Source of the DNA: Lautropia mirabilis
Lineage (GTDB): Bacteria > Pseudomonadota > Gammaproteobacteria > Burkholderiales > Burkholderiaceae_E
NCBI RefSeq assembly: GCF_900637555.1
Contig: NZ_LR134378.1
Span: forward strand, 1,002,001-1,066,000
Direction of reading: 5' to 3'
DNA length: 64,000 nt
Shown here: positions 8,328 to 16,834 of the stretch, piece by piece
How the letters are laid out: every line of letters starts with the position of its first letter
How positions within the stretch are numbered: the first letter of the stretch is position 1
The notes under the pieces: model-generated
The model's database searches: none
What the model was told of the DNA's origin: nothing
Seen by the model: the letters and a program-made list of their open reading frames with translations, nothing else
Translations under genes and position numbers: made by a program

Positions 8328-8356
8328 TTGACGCTGCCCGGAACCCCTCGTATTCT
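8328..8356 (+). promoter_or_regulatory. Main promoter of the dcw cluster (Pmra)
   Basis: TTGACG (8328-8333), exactly 17 bases, then TATTCT (8351-8356): a near-consensus sigma70 promoter. The predicted start point is near 8363, at the edge of the MraZ repeats, so MraZ bound there would block initiation or early elongation. The leader to mraZ would be about 155 nt. Confidence 0.7.
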
Positions 8357-8364
8357 TCGATCTG

Positions 8365-8399
8365 GTGGGGATTTGTGGGAAAAGGTGGGCCACGGTGGG
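8365..8399 (+). promoter_or_regulatory. MraZ operator: four GTGGG repeats in 10-base register
   Basis: GTGGG occurs at 8365, 8375, 8385 and 8395, exactly one helical turn apart, directly downstream of the promoter. MraZ proteins are known to bind tandem TGGG(N)-type direct repeats with this period upstream of their own gene. The position predicts autorepression of mraZ and of the cluster behind it. Confidence 0.8.
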
Positions 8400-8518
8400 A
8401 AAATTCACCGAAGGCGTACCTCTCGCAGGCCCGCCACCACCGTCGAGGTGGCAGCGCAGCCTGGTCCGGATCGGGCCGGCATCGCCGCCGCCCATTCATC
8501 AACCGGGTTGGTAAGCCA

Positions 8519-8953
8519 ATGTTCGAAGGGAGCTTCCCGCTGTCGCTGGATGCGAAGGGTCGTCTGACGATCCCGTCGCAGTGGCGCGGTGTGCTCGAAG
8601 AACAGGGCGTGCGCAAGCTCGTGCTGACCCGGCACTTTGGTGATCTTCTGCGGATCTACCCGCTGCCGGAATGGGAGAAGGTACGTGAGCACATCGCCTC
8701 CGTGCTGACCTCCAAGGACGACCGTATCCGTCGTCTGCTGATCGGCTCGGCAGAAACCGTGGAGATGGATGGTGCAGGACGCATCCTGGTCAGCCCGATC
8801 CTGCGTCGGGCCGGCAAGCTCGATCGCAAGGTGGTCATGGTCGGAGACCTGACCCGCTTCGAGCTGTGGGATGAGCAGATTTGGGAAGCCTATCTGGACA
8901 AGCAGGCTGCGGCCGGCTTGCCGGAAGACTTGGGCGACATTCCGGGCCTCTGA
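8519..8953 (+). CDS. mraZ: Transcriptional regulator MraZ
   Basis: A 144-residue DNA-binding protein of the AbrB/SpoVT double-psi barrel type, which autoregulates the dcw operon. Two related halves are seen: the opening MFEGSFPLSLDAKGRLTIPS, and the second copy around residues 75-100 with [16 protein letters not shown]. The signature LDAKGRLTIP is intact. ATG 8519 is chosen because it gives the standard N-terminus; the frame is open from 8375, inside the operator, and no strong Shine-Dalgarno is visible before 8519. It is first gene of the operon, 21 bases before rsmH. Confidence 0.95.
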   Translation: MFEGSFPLSLDAKGRLTIPSQWRGVLEEQGVRKLVLTRHFGDLLRIYPLPEWEKVREHIASVLTSKDDRIRRLLIGSAETVEMDGAGRILVSPILRRAGKLDRKVVMVGDLTRFELWDEQIWEAYLDKQAAAGLPEDLGDIPGL

Positions 8954-8974
8954 ACGATGGAAGGAGGTGCGGAC

Positions 8975-9946
8975 ATGGACCGGGAGGGTTTGTCGTCGGG
9001 GGCGCATCTGCCCGTGCTGCTGCACGAGGCGGTCGCGGCCCTGGCCATCCGCCCGGATGGGGTGTACGTGGACGGCACGTTCGGACGCGGGGGGCACAGC
9101 CGGCACATTCTGCAGGCCCTCGGACCGAAAGGCCGTCTGTTGGCGTTGGACAGGGATCCGGAAGCAGTGGCAGCAGCTCGGGCATGGAAACAGGAAAGCG
9201 GTGACGCACGGTTCGAGATCGTGCACGCCCGCTTCTCGTCGCTGGACGAGGTGCTCGATGCGCACGGACTGACGCACATCGACGGGCTGCTGCTGGACCT
9301 GGGCATCTCGTCGCCGCAGGTCGACGATCCCCGCCGGGGCTTCAGTTTCACCGGCGATGGTCCGCTGGACATGCGCATGGATCCGACCGTGGGCCTGTCG
9401 GCGCATGAATGGCTGATGCAGGCCACGGTCGAACAGATTACCGAGGTATTGAAAAGAGATGGTGACGAACGGTTTGCTTTTCCGATTGCAAAGGAGATTG
9501 CTGCTCGCCGCGACCAGACCGACGGCCAGGGCATTCAGACAACACGACAGCTTGCCGATCTCGTGGCGGGGGTCATCCGTCGGCGGCAAAAGAATTCGGC
9601 GAAAAATCCGGCCACACGCACCTTTCAGGCTCTACGGATTCACACCAATGACGAAGGCGGCGAGCTCGCGCGGGTCCTGAATGTCGCCCTGCGGCGCCTG
9701 GCCACTGGCGGGCGCCTGTCCGTGATCAGCTTCCATTCCAACGAGGACCGCGTGGTCAAGCAGTTCATCGCACGTCACGCTGGCCGTGATGCCGAGCGTC
9801 ACCCCGTGACCGGCGCATGGCTGGCCGAGCCGCTGCTCAAGTCCCTGGGACGCGTCCTGCCCGGCGAAGCCGAGGTGGCGACCAACCCGCGGGCGCGCTC
9901 GGCCATCCTGCGTGTGGCCGAACGGCTGCCGTCGGTGCTGCATTGA
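8975..9946 (+). CDS. rsmH: 16S rRNA (cytosine1402-N4)-methyltransferase RsmH
   Basis: This enzyme methylates N4 of C1402 in the 16S rRNA decoding centre using S-adenosylmethionine. It has 323 residues. The SAM-binding motif YVDGTFGRGGHSRHIL lies near residues 28-43. Further family blocks are DGLLLDLGISSPQVDDPRRGFSF, SFHSNEDRVVKQF and the C-terminal NPRARSAILRVAER. ATG 8975 is chosen over the in-frame ATG at 8957 because AAGGAGGT (8961-8968) is ideally spaced for it; that sequence lies between the two candidate starts. It ends 13 bases before ftsL. Confidence 0.95.
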   Translation: MDREGLSSGAHLPVLLHEAVAALAIRPDGVYVDGTFGRGGHSRHILQALGPKGRLLALDRDPEAVAAARAWKQESGDARFEIVHARFSSLDEVLDAHGLTHIDGLLLDLGISSPQVDDPRRGFSFTGDGPLDMRMDPTVGLSAHEWLMQATVEQITEVLKRDGDERFAFPIAKEIAARRDQTDGQGIQTTRQLADLVAGVIRRRQKNSAKNPATRTFQALRIHTNDEGGELARVLNVALRRLATGGRLSVISFHSNEDRVVKQFIARHAGRDAERHPVTGAWLAEPLLKSLGRVLPGEAEVATNPRARSAILRVAERLPSVLH

Positions 9947-9959
9947 GGAGCGCACGGAC

Positions 9960-10232
9960 ATGATGCTCAACCGGATCAATATCGTGCTGGCCGTCCTGCT
10001 GATGATTGCAGCCCTGCTGCTGGTCACGGCCCAGAACCGTGCACGGCGCCTGAACACGGAGATGGAGCAGGCCCAGGGTCAGACCCGCGAGCTGGAAGTT
10101 CGCTTCTCCCAGCTGCAGATCGAGATCACCCGACTGGCCAAGCCCTCGCTGCTGGACGCCCGTGCCCGACAGGACCTGGGGATGATTGCGCTGACCCCCG
10201 AGCGCACGATTTACCTGAGAGGAAGTCGCTGA
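9960..10232 (+). CDS. ftsL: Cell division protein FtsL
   Basis: A 90-residue bitopic inner-membrane divisome protein that forms a complex with FtsQ and FtsB and helps activate FtsWI. A single membrane helix lies at about residues 6-22 (NIVLAVLLMIAALLLVT), followed by a periplasmic coiled coil with heptad-like spacing (EMEQAQGQTRELEVRFSQLQ) and a short tail. The start at 9960 has GAGGAG upstream; a second ATG directly follows. The TGA overlaps the ATG of ftsI by one base (TGATG). The assignment rests on size, topology and position, since FtsL sequence is poorly conserved. Confidence 0.9.
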   Translation: MMLNRINIVLAVLLMIAALLLVTAQNRARRLNTEMEQAQGQTRELEVRFSQLQIEITRLAKPSLLDARARQDLGMIALTPERTIYLRGSR

Positions 10233-12217
10233 TGCCCAAATCAGTCAAATTCGCCGCCCCGCACCTGCTGCAGGCGCGTTTGCAGCTGTGGCGCTCGCGT
10301 TTCATGTTCGCCCTGCTGTTCGTGGCGTTCTCGGCGCTCTGCATCAAGGCGTTCTACCTGCAGACGGCTTCCAAACCCTTCCTGCAGGCACAGGGTGCCC
10401 AGCGCTACGAGAAGACCATCGAACTGCAGGCCAACCGCGGCCGCATTCTCGACCGTCACGGCGTCGTGCTGGCCTCCAGCCTGCCGGCACGTTCCATCTG
10501 GGCCTACGCCGACCGCGTGGACCTGTCTGACCCGCGCCTGATGGACCTCGCGCGCCTGCTGGGCATGAAGCCGCAGGATCTGCAGGCCAAGCTTACCCAT
10601 GGTGACCGCAGCTTCGTCTTCCTCAAGCGCCAGGTCGATCTGGACACCGCCGAGCGGATCGCCGCGCTGCGCATCCACGGCATCGGTCAGGACAGCGAAT
10701 ACAAGCGCAACTACCCCGAGGGCGAAATCGCCGCACACCTGGTGGGCTTCACCGACCTGGCTCATGTGGGTCAGGAGGGTCTGGAGCTTGCCTTCCAGTC
10801 CACGCTGGCCGGCAAGCCGGGCAGCCGTCGTGTCGTGCGTGACGGCAGCGGCCGCATCATCAGCGACATCGACCAGATCAAGGAGCCGCAGGACGGCCGC
10901 GACCTGAAGCTGACCATCGACTCGCGCATCCAGTACCAGGCCTTCCAGGCCGTCAAGGAAGCCGTCGCTGCCCAGCAGGCCAAGGCCGGTGCTGCCGTGG
11001 TGCTGGACGCCCGCAACGGCCAGATCCTGGCGCTGGCCAACTGGCCGTCGTACAACCCGGCCGACCGCCGCACCCTCAACGGCAACGGGCTGCGCAACCG
11101 CGCCATCACCGACCTGTACGAGCCGGGTTCCACCCTGAAGGTGTTCACCGCCGCGCTGGCGCTGGACAGCGGTCGCTATTCGCCGTCGTCGCTCTTCGAC
11201 GCCCGCGAAGGCTTCATGAAGATCGGTCCGGACATCATTCGTGACGCACACCGCAACAAGGAACTGCTGACGCTGCAGCAGGTCATCCAGAAGAGCTCCA
11301 ACATCGGCACCGCCAAGATGGCGCTCAGCATGCCGCCCGAGGACCACTGGAAGATGCTGGATGCCGTCGGCATCGGTCAGGCGCCCCGCATCGGTTTCCC
11401 CGGTGCTGCCGCAGGTCGTCTGCGTCCCTATACCAAGTGGAAGCCCATCGAGCACGCCACCATTTCCTACGGGCATGGCCTGTCGGTGTCGCTCCTGCAG
11501 ATGGCACGCGCCTACACCATCTTCGCGGGTGGTGGTGAGGTGTTGCCTGCCCAGCTGATCATTCCCGAAGAAGAGCGTCGCGTTCGTGCCATCCAGGTGT
11601 CCGCACGTGGCGGTGCCGCCCTGGGCGCCGGCTTCAACGCTCCCGTGCGTGGCACGCCGGTCATCCGTCCGCAGACGGCCGCCACCATGCGCCACATCCT
11701 GGAGATGTCAGCGGGCAACAAGGATGCCGTCAGCCGGGCAGCCGTGCCGGGCTATCGCATCGGCGGCAAGACCGGCACCACCAAGAAGCTGGAAGGTGGC
11801 CGCTACGTCAAGAAATACGTCAGCTCCTTCATCGGCATGGCGCCCATGTCCAACCCGCGTGTCATCGTCGCCGTCATGATCGATGAGCCGGGTGCCGGCA
11901 AGTACTACGGTTCGGACATCGCTGCGCCGGTGTTCGCACGTATCACGGGCGAGGCGCTGCACACGCTGGCCGTCGAGCCCGATGCCCCGTTCGAGACAAT
12001 GATCTCCCCGATCAGCCCCGAGCTGGTGGTGGGGCCTGGCAGCGTGCCGCGCGCGCCGGGTGATGTCGGCCGCGTCCAGAATGTCAGCGTGCCGCGTCAT
12101 ACGCTCATCCCGCCGGCCAAGGGCAGACCCAAGACCTCATCGGCCGATGAGGGCAAGCCTCGCCTGGCCGTCCGGCAGGAGAACGAACGCCCGGGCAGTG
12201 GAAGGGGAGGGGCCTGA
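10232..12217 (+). CDS. ftsI: Septal peptidoglycan transpeptidase FtsI (PBP3)
   Basis: A class B penicillin-binding protein that cross-links septal peptidoglycan together with FtsW, 661 residues long. The N-terminal membrane anchor is at about residues 26-48 (FMFALLFVAFSALCIKAFYL). The non-catalytic domain begins with NRGRILDRHGVVLA, followed by the transpeptidase motifs S300-T-L-K303 (nucleophile Ser), S355-S-N357 and K513-T-G-T. The last 70 residues are Pro/Arg/Ser-rich and longer than in the E. coli protein. It overlaps ftsL and murE by one base each (TGATG), so translation is coupled. Confidence 0.96.
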   Translation: MPKSVKFAAPHLLQARLQLWRSRFMFALLFVAFSALCIKAFYLQTASKPFLQAQGAQRYEKTIELQANRGRILDRHGVVLASSLPARSIWAYADRVDLSDPRLMDLARLLGMKPQDLQAKLTHGDRSFVFLKRQVDLDTAERIAALRIHGIGQDSEYKRNYPEGEIAAHLVGFTDLAHVGQEGLELAFQSTLAGKPGSRRVVRDGSGRIISDIDQIKEPQDGRDLKLTIDSRIQYQAFQAVKEAVAAQQAKAGAAVVLDARNGQILALANWPSYNPADRRTLNGNGLRNRAITDLYEPGSTLKVFTAALALDSGRYSPSSLFDAREGFMKIGPDIIRDAHRNKELLTLQQVIQKSSNIGTAKMALSMPPEDHWKMLDAVGIGQAPRIGFPGAAAGRLRPYTKWKPIEHATISYGHGLSVSLLQMARAYTIFAGGGEVLPAQLIIPEEERRVRAIQVSARGGAALGAGFNAPVRGTPVIRPQTAATMRHILEMSAGNKDAVSRAAVPGYRIGGKTGTTKKLEGGRYVKKYVSSFIGMAPMSNPRVIVAVMIDEPGAGKYYGSDIAAPVFARITGEALHTLAVEPDAPFETMISPISPELVVGPGSVPRAPGDVGRVQNVSVPRHTLIPPAKGRPKTSSADEGKPRLAVRQENERPGSGRGGA

Positions 12218-14256
12218 TGGCGGAGTCCCCGAACGGCCTCAAGGGCCTGGTCGAGCCGACGGAACTGGTCGCCTGGTTGCGGGAGCATCTTCCTGCCACC
12301 GGGCGTCTCGTTTCCGACAGCCGCCGCGTTGGCAAGGGTGATGCCTTCTTTGCGCTGCATGGTCGGCGCCAGGATGGCAGCACCTTCATCGCGCAGGCGG
12401 TGCAGCAGGGTGCGGCCGCCGTCGTCGTGGCCATCCCGGCGCAGGCCTGCCAGGCAGAAGACGCTGCCGAAGGGGACGTGGTGCAGGCCGAGCACGCCGC
12501 TTGCGGGAATTTCGATTACTTCAAGAATCTGCCGACGCTGCCGGCCGGCATCCAGGTGCCCGTCTGCTACGTGCCGTGCCTGGGTAGCCAGCTGGGTGCA
12601 CTGGCCGACGAGTATTACGACCACCCCAGCCAGGTGCTGGATGTGGTGGCTGTCACCGGCACCAACGGCAAGACCAGTACTACCCACTGGATCGCCCAGG
12701 GGGTGAACGATCGTCTGGCACGTACCGGCGACGCCCAGGCTGTTGATGCGAATACGCCGAGCCGTCCTGCCGCCAGTGCCTCAACGCAGCGTCCTGCCGA
12801 ATTTGCCGGTCTGGTCATCGCCCTGGATGGTGATGCCGATGCCGCCATGCAACCCGGCCGAGGCCGGGGTGTCGTCATCGGTACCAACGGAGTCGGCACA
12901 CCCGGGGCATTGGAATACATCGGCCTCACCACACCTGATCCGCTCACGCTGCAGACGCTGTTCCAGCGCTTCCGCGCAGACACCGAAGCGCCAGTCGGTG
13001 TGGTGGCCATGGAAGCCTCGTCGATCGGGCTGGTGCAGGGGCGCATGCAGGGTACCTGCATCCATACGGCCGTCTTCACCAATCTCACCCGCGACCATCT
13101 CGACTACCACGGTTCGATGCAGGCCTACGGCGCCGCCAAGGTCGGGCTGTTCTCGTGGCCCACGCTGCAGGCAGCCGTCGTCAACCTGGGTGATCCGCTG
13201 GCAACCGAGATCATCGAGGTGCTGCATCGCCATACGGCGGCACCGCGCATCATCGGCTACTGGGTGAACAATGCCCATGGCGCACCGCAGGCCGGCCAGG
13301 CTGACGCAGCCTTCCAGGCCATGGACGATGACGCCCGTGCACGCCTGCGTCGCTTCTACGAACTGGCCATGCGCTGCGACGAAGTGCTGGAACTGGCCCT
13401 GGACCGGGACAGCAGCCAGCACGTGCTGATGATGTTCCCCGGCAGCGTGGTGAAGACGCTGCTCCAGCTGCCTGAAGTGGGGGCCGACCCGGTGGCCTCC
13501 AGCGGCGGCGCAGGTTCCGTCCATGGACGCCAGCAGCGCCTGCAGGCGATGTTCCGCAACGTCGCCACGCTGCGCTTGAATGTGCTGGGCCGCTTCAACA
13601 TGGAAAACGCGCTGGCTGCGGCCGGTGCGTGGCGTTCGCTGGGCTGGAACTTCCCGGCCATCGTCGAGGGTCTGCATCAGCTGCACCCGGTACCCGGCCG
13701 GATGGAAATTGTTGGTCTGCCGGCCGCGCAGGTGTCTGATGCAGGCGAGGCCGCTCCCGCCGCAGCCATCTCCTCGACGGCATGTCCGCTGGTGGTGGTG
13801 GACTACGCCCATACGCCTGACGCGCTCACCAACGTGCTGGCTGCCCTGCGCGACATCGCCGGGCAGCGCGGTGGGCAGCTCTGCTGTGTCTTCGGTGCCG
13901 GCGGTAACCGTGACCGGGGCAAGCGCCCCGAGATGGCGCGTGCCGTCGAAGCGGTGGCCGATCGTGTCGTCGTCACCAGCGACAACCCGCGTGACGAGGA
14001 TCCTGCACAGATCATCGCTGATGTCTGCCAGGGGCTGTCGAAGCCGGCCTGGCGCACCGAGGCTGATCGGCGCGTTGCCATCGACGCTGCCATTGCGCAG
14101 GCTGCACCGGCCGACGTGGTGCTGATCGCCGGCAAGGGCCGCGAGACCACGCAGGAAATTGCTGGCGTCTTCCATCCGTTCTCTGATCCTGAGTTCGCCG
14201 CGCAGGCCCTGGCCTCGCACTGGGCGCTCAAGACCCGGGAGGTGCCCCATGCTTGA
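12217..14256 (+). CDS. murE: UDP-MurNAc-L-Ala-D-Glu:meso-DAP ligase MurE, unusually long
   Basis: This enzyme adds the third amino acid of the peptidoglycan stem peptide in the cytoplasm, with ATP. The ATP loop G148-TNGKTS, the central NLTRDHLDYHG, VVDYAHTPDAL and GAGGNRDRGKRP are all present. The motif D589-NPRDED matches the DNPRxE sequence that marks meso-diaminopimelate as substrate. At 679 residues it is far longer than the usual roughly 500. Extra sequence lies at about residues 80-112, 170-218 (Ala/Asp-rich), 350-447 (largest, helical-looking) and 508-525. The frame is uninterrupted and the codon use matches neighbours, so these are insertions rather than errors. It overlaps ftsI by one base and murF by eight. 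Confidence 0.93.
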   Translation: MAESPNGLKGLVEPTELVAWLREHLPATGRLVSDSRRVGKGDAFFALHGRRQDGSTFIAQAVQQGAAAVVVAIPAQACQAEDAAEGDVVQAEHAACGNFDYFKNLPTLPAGIQVPVCYVPCLGSQLGALADEYYDHPSQVLDVVAVTGTNGKTSTTHWIAQGVNDRLARTGDAQAVDANTPSRPAASASTQRPAEFAGLVIALDGDADAAMQPGRGRGVVIGTNGVGTPGALEYIGLTTPDPLTLQTLFQRFRADTEAPVGVVAMEASSIGLVQGRMQGTCIHTAVFTNLTRDHLDYHGSMQAYGAAKVGLFSWPTLQAAVVNLGDPLATEIIEVLHRHTAAPRIIGYWVNNAHGAPQAGQADAAFQAMDDDARARLRRFYELAMRCDEVLELALDRDSSQHVLMMFPGSVVKTLLQLPEVGADPVASSGGAGSVHGRQQRLQAMFRNVATLRLNVLGRFNMENALAAAGAWRSLGWNFPAIVEGLHQLHPVPGRMEIVGLPAAQVSDAGEAAPAAAISSTACPLVVVDYAHTPDALTNVLAALRDIAGQRGGQLCCVFGAGGNRDRGKRPEMARAVEAVADRVVVTSDNPRDEDPAQIIADVCQGLSKPAWRTEADRRVAIDAAIAQAAPADVVLIAGKGRETTQEIAGVFHPFSDPEFAAQALASHWALKTREVPHA

Positions 14257-15664
14257 TCTGCGCACCGTCTACCAGTGGCTGCCCAACGTCACGATGTTCG
14301 GCAGCGGTGCCGAGCGCTTCACCGGCATTTCCACCGATTCGCGCACCGTGCGCCCCGGTGACCTGTACATCGCGCTGCGCGGCGACCGCTTCGATGGCCA
14401 TGCTTTCATTGACGCCGCCATCGACGCCGGTGCGGCCGCCGTGCTGACCGAAGTGTTCCCCGAGCGCGTTCGCGTGCCCACGCTGTGGGTGCCCGATACC
14501 CGCCGTGCGCTGGGTGCGCTGGCGGGCGGCTGGCGTCGTCGTTTCGAGTGCCCGCTGATTGCCGTCACCGGCAGCAACGGCAAGACCACGGCCAAGGAAA
14601 TGATCGCCGCCATTCTGGTGGCGCACCTGGGCGCAGAGGCGGCCTTTGCCACGCGCGGCAACTTCAACAACGACATCGGTGTTCCGCTCACGCTGCTGCG
14701 GCTGAGTGATGCCCACCGCATGGGCGTGGTCGAGATGGGCATGAACCATCCGGGCGAGATCGCCGGCCTCGCCGCCATGACACAGCCATCGGTGGCGCTG
14801 GTGCTCAATGCCCAGCGTGAACACCAGGAGTTCATGGATGGCCCCGAGGCCACCGCCCGTGAGAACGGTACCGTGTTCGGTGCACTGGCGGCCAGCGGGG
14901 TGGCCGTGTTCCCGGGCGATGACCCCTGCACGCCCATCTGGCAGGCGCTGGCACAAGGGCAGCGTGTGCTGAACTTCGGCCTGGTGGCCGATGAGGCAGC
15001 GCTGGAGGCTGATGTGCAATCGACGCCGGATGCCGGAACGCCCTATCTGTCCGTGGCTGCGGCCCGTGATGCGCGTCCCGAGCATTTCCGCGCGCGCCTG
15101 GGTGAGGCCCTCGTCGACATCCGGCTCAACATCGCCGGCCGTCACAACGTGCGCAATGCACTGGCTGCCGCAGCCTGCACGTTGGCGCTGGGGGTTCCTG
15201 TCGAGGCCATCGTGCGCGGTCTGGCTGCCTTCGAGCCGGTCAGCGGTCGCTTGCGGCGGACGCACACCGCGCAGGGCGTGCCCCTCATTGATGACACCTA
15301 CAACGCCAACCCCGATTCGATGCGTGCTGCCATCGACGTGCTGGCCGACCAGCCAGCCCCGCGCCTGATGGTGATGGGCGACATGGGCGAGACCGGGGCA
15401 CAGGCCGAGGCCTTCCACCGCGAAGTGGGTGAATACGCCGTCAGTCGGGCCATCGAGCAGGTCTGGGCGGTTGGCAAGGACATGAAAGCTGCAGCCCAGG
15501 CAGGTGGCGTGCAGTACTGGGAGACGGTCGAGGCGCTGCTGGCGGAACATCCGCAGGCGCCGGCCGGCATCGCCAGCATTCTGGTCAAGGGATCGCGCTT
15601 CATGAAGATGGAGCGCGTTGTCCGGGCGTGGGCCGAGACGGCCTCGCCGCAGGGAGAACATTGA
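14249..15664 (+). CDS. murF: UDP-MurNAc-tripeptide:D-Ala-D-Ala ligase MurF
   Basis: This enzyme adds D-Ala-D-Ala to UDP-MurNAc-tripeptide, the last cytoplasmic step of stem-peptide synthesis. It has 471 residues. The N-terminal substrate domain shows [18 protein letters not shown], then the ATP loop [34 protein letters not shown] and the C-terminal [16 protein letters not shown]. The start at 14249 lies inside the end of murE and has GGGAGGTG upstream; the frame is open from 14159 but earlier starts do not fit the family. Its TGA overlaps mraY (TGATG). Length is normal, in contrast with murE and murD. Confidence 0.96.
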   Translation: MLDLRTVYQWLPNVTMFGSGAERFTGISTDSRTVRPGDLYIALRGDRFDGHAFIDAAIDAGAAAVLTEVFPERVRVPTLWVPDTRRALGALAGGWRRRFECPLIAVTGSNGKTTAKEMIAAILVAHLGAEAAFATRGNFNNDIGVPLTLLRLSDAHRMGVVEMGMNHPGEIAGLAAMTQPSVALVLNAQREHQEFMDGPEATARENGTVFGALAASGVAVFPGDDPCTPIWQALAQGQRVLNFGLVADEAALEADVQSTPDAGTPYLSVAAARDARPEHFRARLGEALVDIRLNIAGRHNVRNALAAAACTLALGVPVEAIVRGLAAFEPVSGRLRRTHTAQGVPLIDDTYNANPDSMRAAIDVLADQPAPRLMVMGDMGETGAQAEAFHREVGEYAVSRAIEQVWAVGKDMKAAAQAGGVQYWETVEALLAEHPQAPAGIASILVKGSRFMKMERVVRAWAETASPQGEH

Positions 15665-16833
15665 TGCTGTTGCTGCTCACGCAATGGTTGGCCAACGAAT
15701 ACCGCGTTTTCTCGGTATTCAACTACATCACGCTGCGTGCCGTGCTGGCCACGCTCACGGCGCTCTTCATTGGCCTGCTGTGTGGTCCGGCCGTCATTCG
15801 TCGTCTCACAGCCATGAAGATCGGCCAGGCGGTCCGGCAGGACGGCCCGCAGACCCACCTGGTCAAGTCCGGCACGCCCACCATGGGCGGTGTGCTGGTG
15901 CTCATCGCCGTGGGCCTGTCCACGCTGCTGTGGGCGGACCTTTCCAACCGCTTTGTCTGGGTGGTGCTGCTGGTCACGCTGGGTTTCGGCCTGGTGGGCT
16001 GGGTCGATGACTACCGCAAGGTCGTTCACCACGATCCCAAGGGCATGTCGGCGCGCGAGAAATACTTCTGGCAGAGCGCACTGGGGCTGCTGGCGGCCTT
16101 CTATCTGGCCTTTGCCATTCCCACCCAGTCGGTGGCCGAGGCCTTCCAGCTCTTTCATCAGTGGATGAGCAGCGGCTTCTCGCTGCCGCTGCCCGAGACC
16201 ACCGACCTGCAGATCCCCTTCCTCAAGGAATGGAACATCCCGCTGGGCGTGGCCGGCTTCGTGGCGCTGACCTATTTCGTCATCGTCGGCACCAGCAACG
16301 CCGTCAACCTCACGGACGGGGCGGACGGCCTGGCCATCATGCCGGCGGTGCTGGTGGGCGGTGCGCTGGGCATCTTCGCCTACGTCACTGGCAACGCGGT
16401 GTTCGCGCGCTACCTGCTCATTTCCTATGTGCCGGGCGCTGGCGAGCTGATCGTGCTGTGCGGCGCCATCTTCGGGGCGGGGCTGGCCTTCCTGTGGTTC
16501 AACGCCTATCCGGCCCAGGTCTTCATGGGCGATGTGGGTGCGCTGGCGCTGGGCGCCGCGCTGGGCTGCATCGCCGTCATCGTCCGCCAGGAAATCATGC
16601 TGTTCATCATGGGAGGGGTCTTCGTGGCCGAAACCGTCTCCGTGATGCTGCAGGTGTCCTGGTTCAAGTACACCAAGCGCCGTTATGGCACTGGCCGGCG
16701 GATCTTTCGCATGGCGCCGCTGCACCATCACTTCGAGGTGGGCGGCGTGAAGGAGTCGCAGGTGGTGGTCCGCTTCTGGATCGTCACCATGGTCCTGGTG
16801 CTGTTTGGCCTGTCTTCCCTGAAGCTGCGTTGA
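15664..16833 (+). CDS. mraY: Phospho-MurNAc-pentapeptide translocase MraY
   Basis: This integral membrane enzyme transfers phospho-MurNAc-pentapeptide to undecaprenyl phosphate, making lipid I. It has 389 residues with about ten membrane helices. Family signatures are SGTPTMGG near residue 75, the Asp pair in [22 protein letters not shown], the catalytic-site [11 protein letters not shown], and MAPLHHHFE near the C-terminus. The start at 15664 overlaps the murF stop by one base. Confidence 0.97.
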   Translation: MLLLLTQWLANEYRVFSVFNYITLRAVLATLTALFIGLLCGPAVIRRLTAMKIGQAVRQDGPQTHLVKSGTPTMGGVLVLIAVGLSTLLWADLSNRFVWVVLLVTLGFGLVGWVDDYRKVVHHDPKGMSAREKYFWQSALGLLAAFYLAFAIPTQSVAEAFQLFHQWMSSGFSLPLPETTDLQIPFLKEWNIPLGVAGFVALTYFVIVGTSNAVNLTDGADGLAIMPAVLVGGALGIFAYVTGNAVFARYLLISYVPGAGELIVLCGAIFGAGLAFLWFNAYPAQVFMGDVGALALGAALGCIAVIVRQEIMLFIMGGVFVAETVSVMLQVSWFKYTKRRYGTGRRIFRMAPLHHHFEVGGVKESQVVVRFWIVTMVLVLFGLSSLKLR

Positions 16834-16834
16834 C

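Noticed and set aside
12217-14256. Frameshift or assembly error making MurE too long
   Set aside because: All motifs are in one frame and in the right order, and the extra segments have the same codon bias as the rest.
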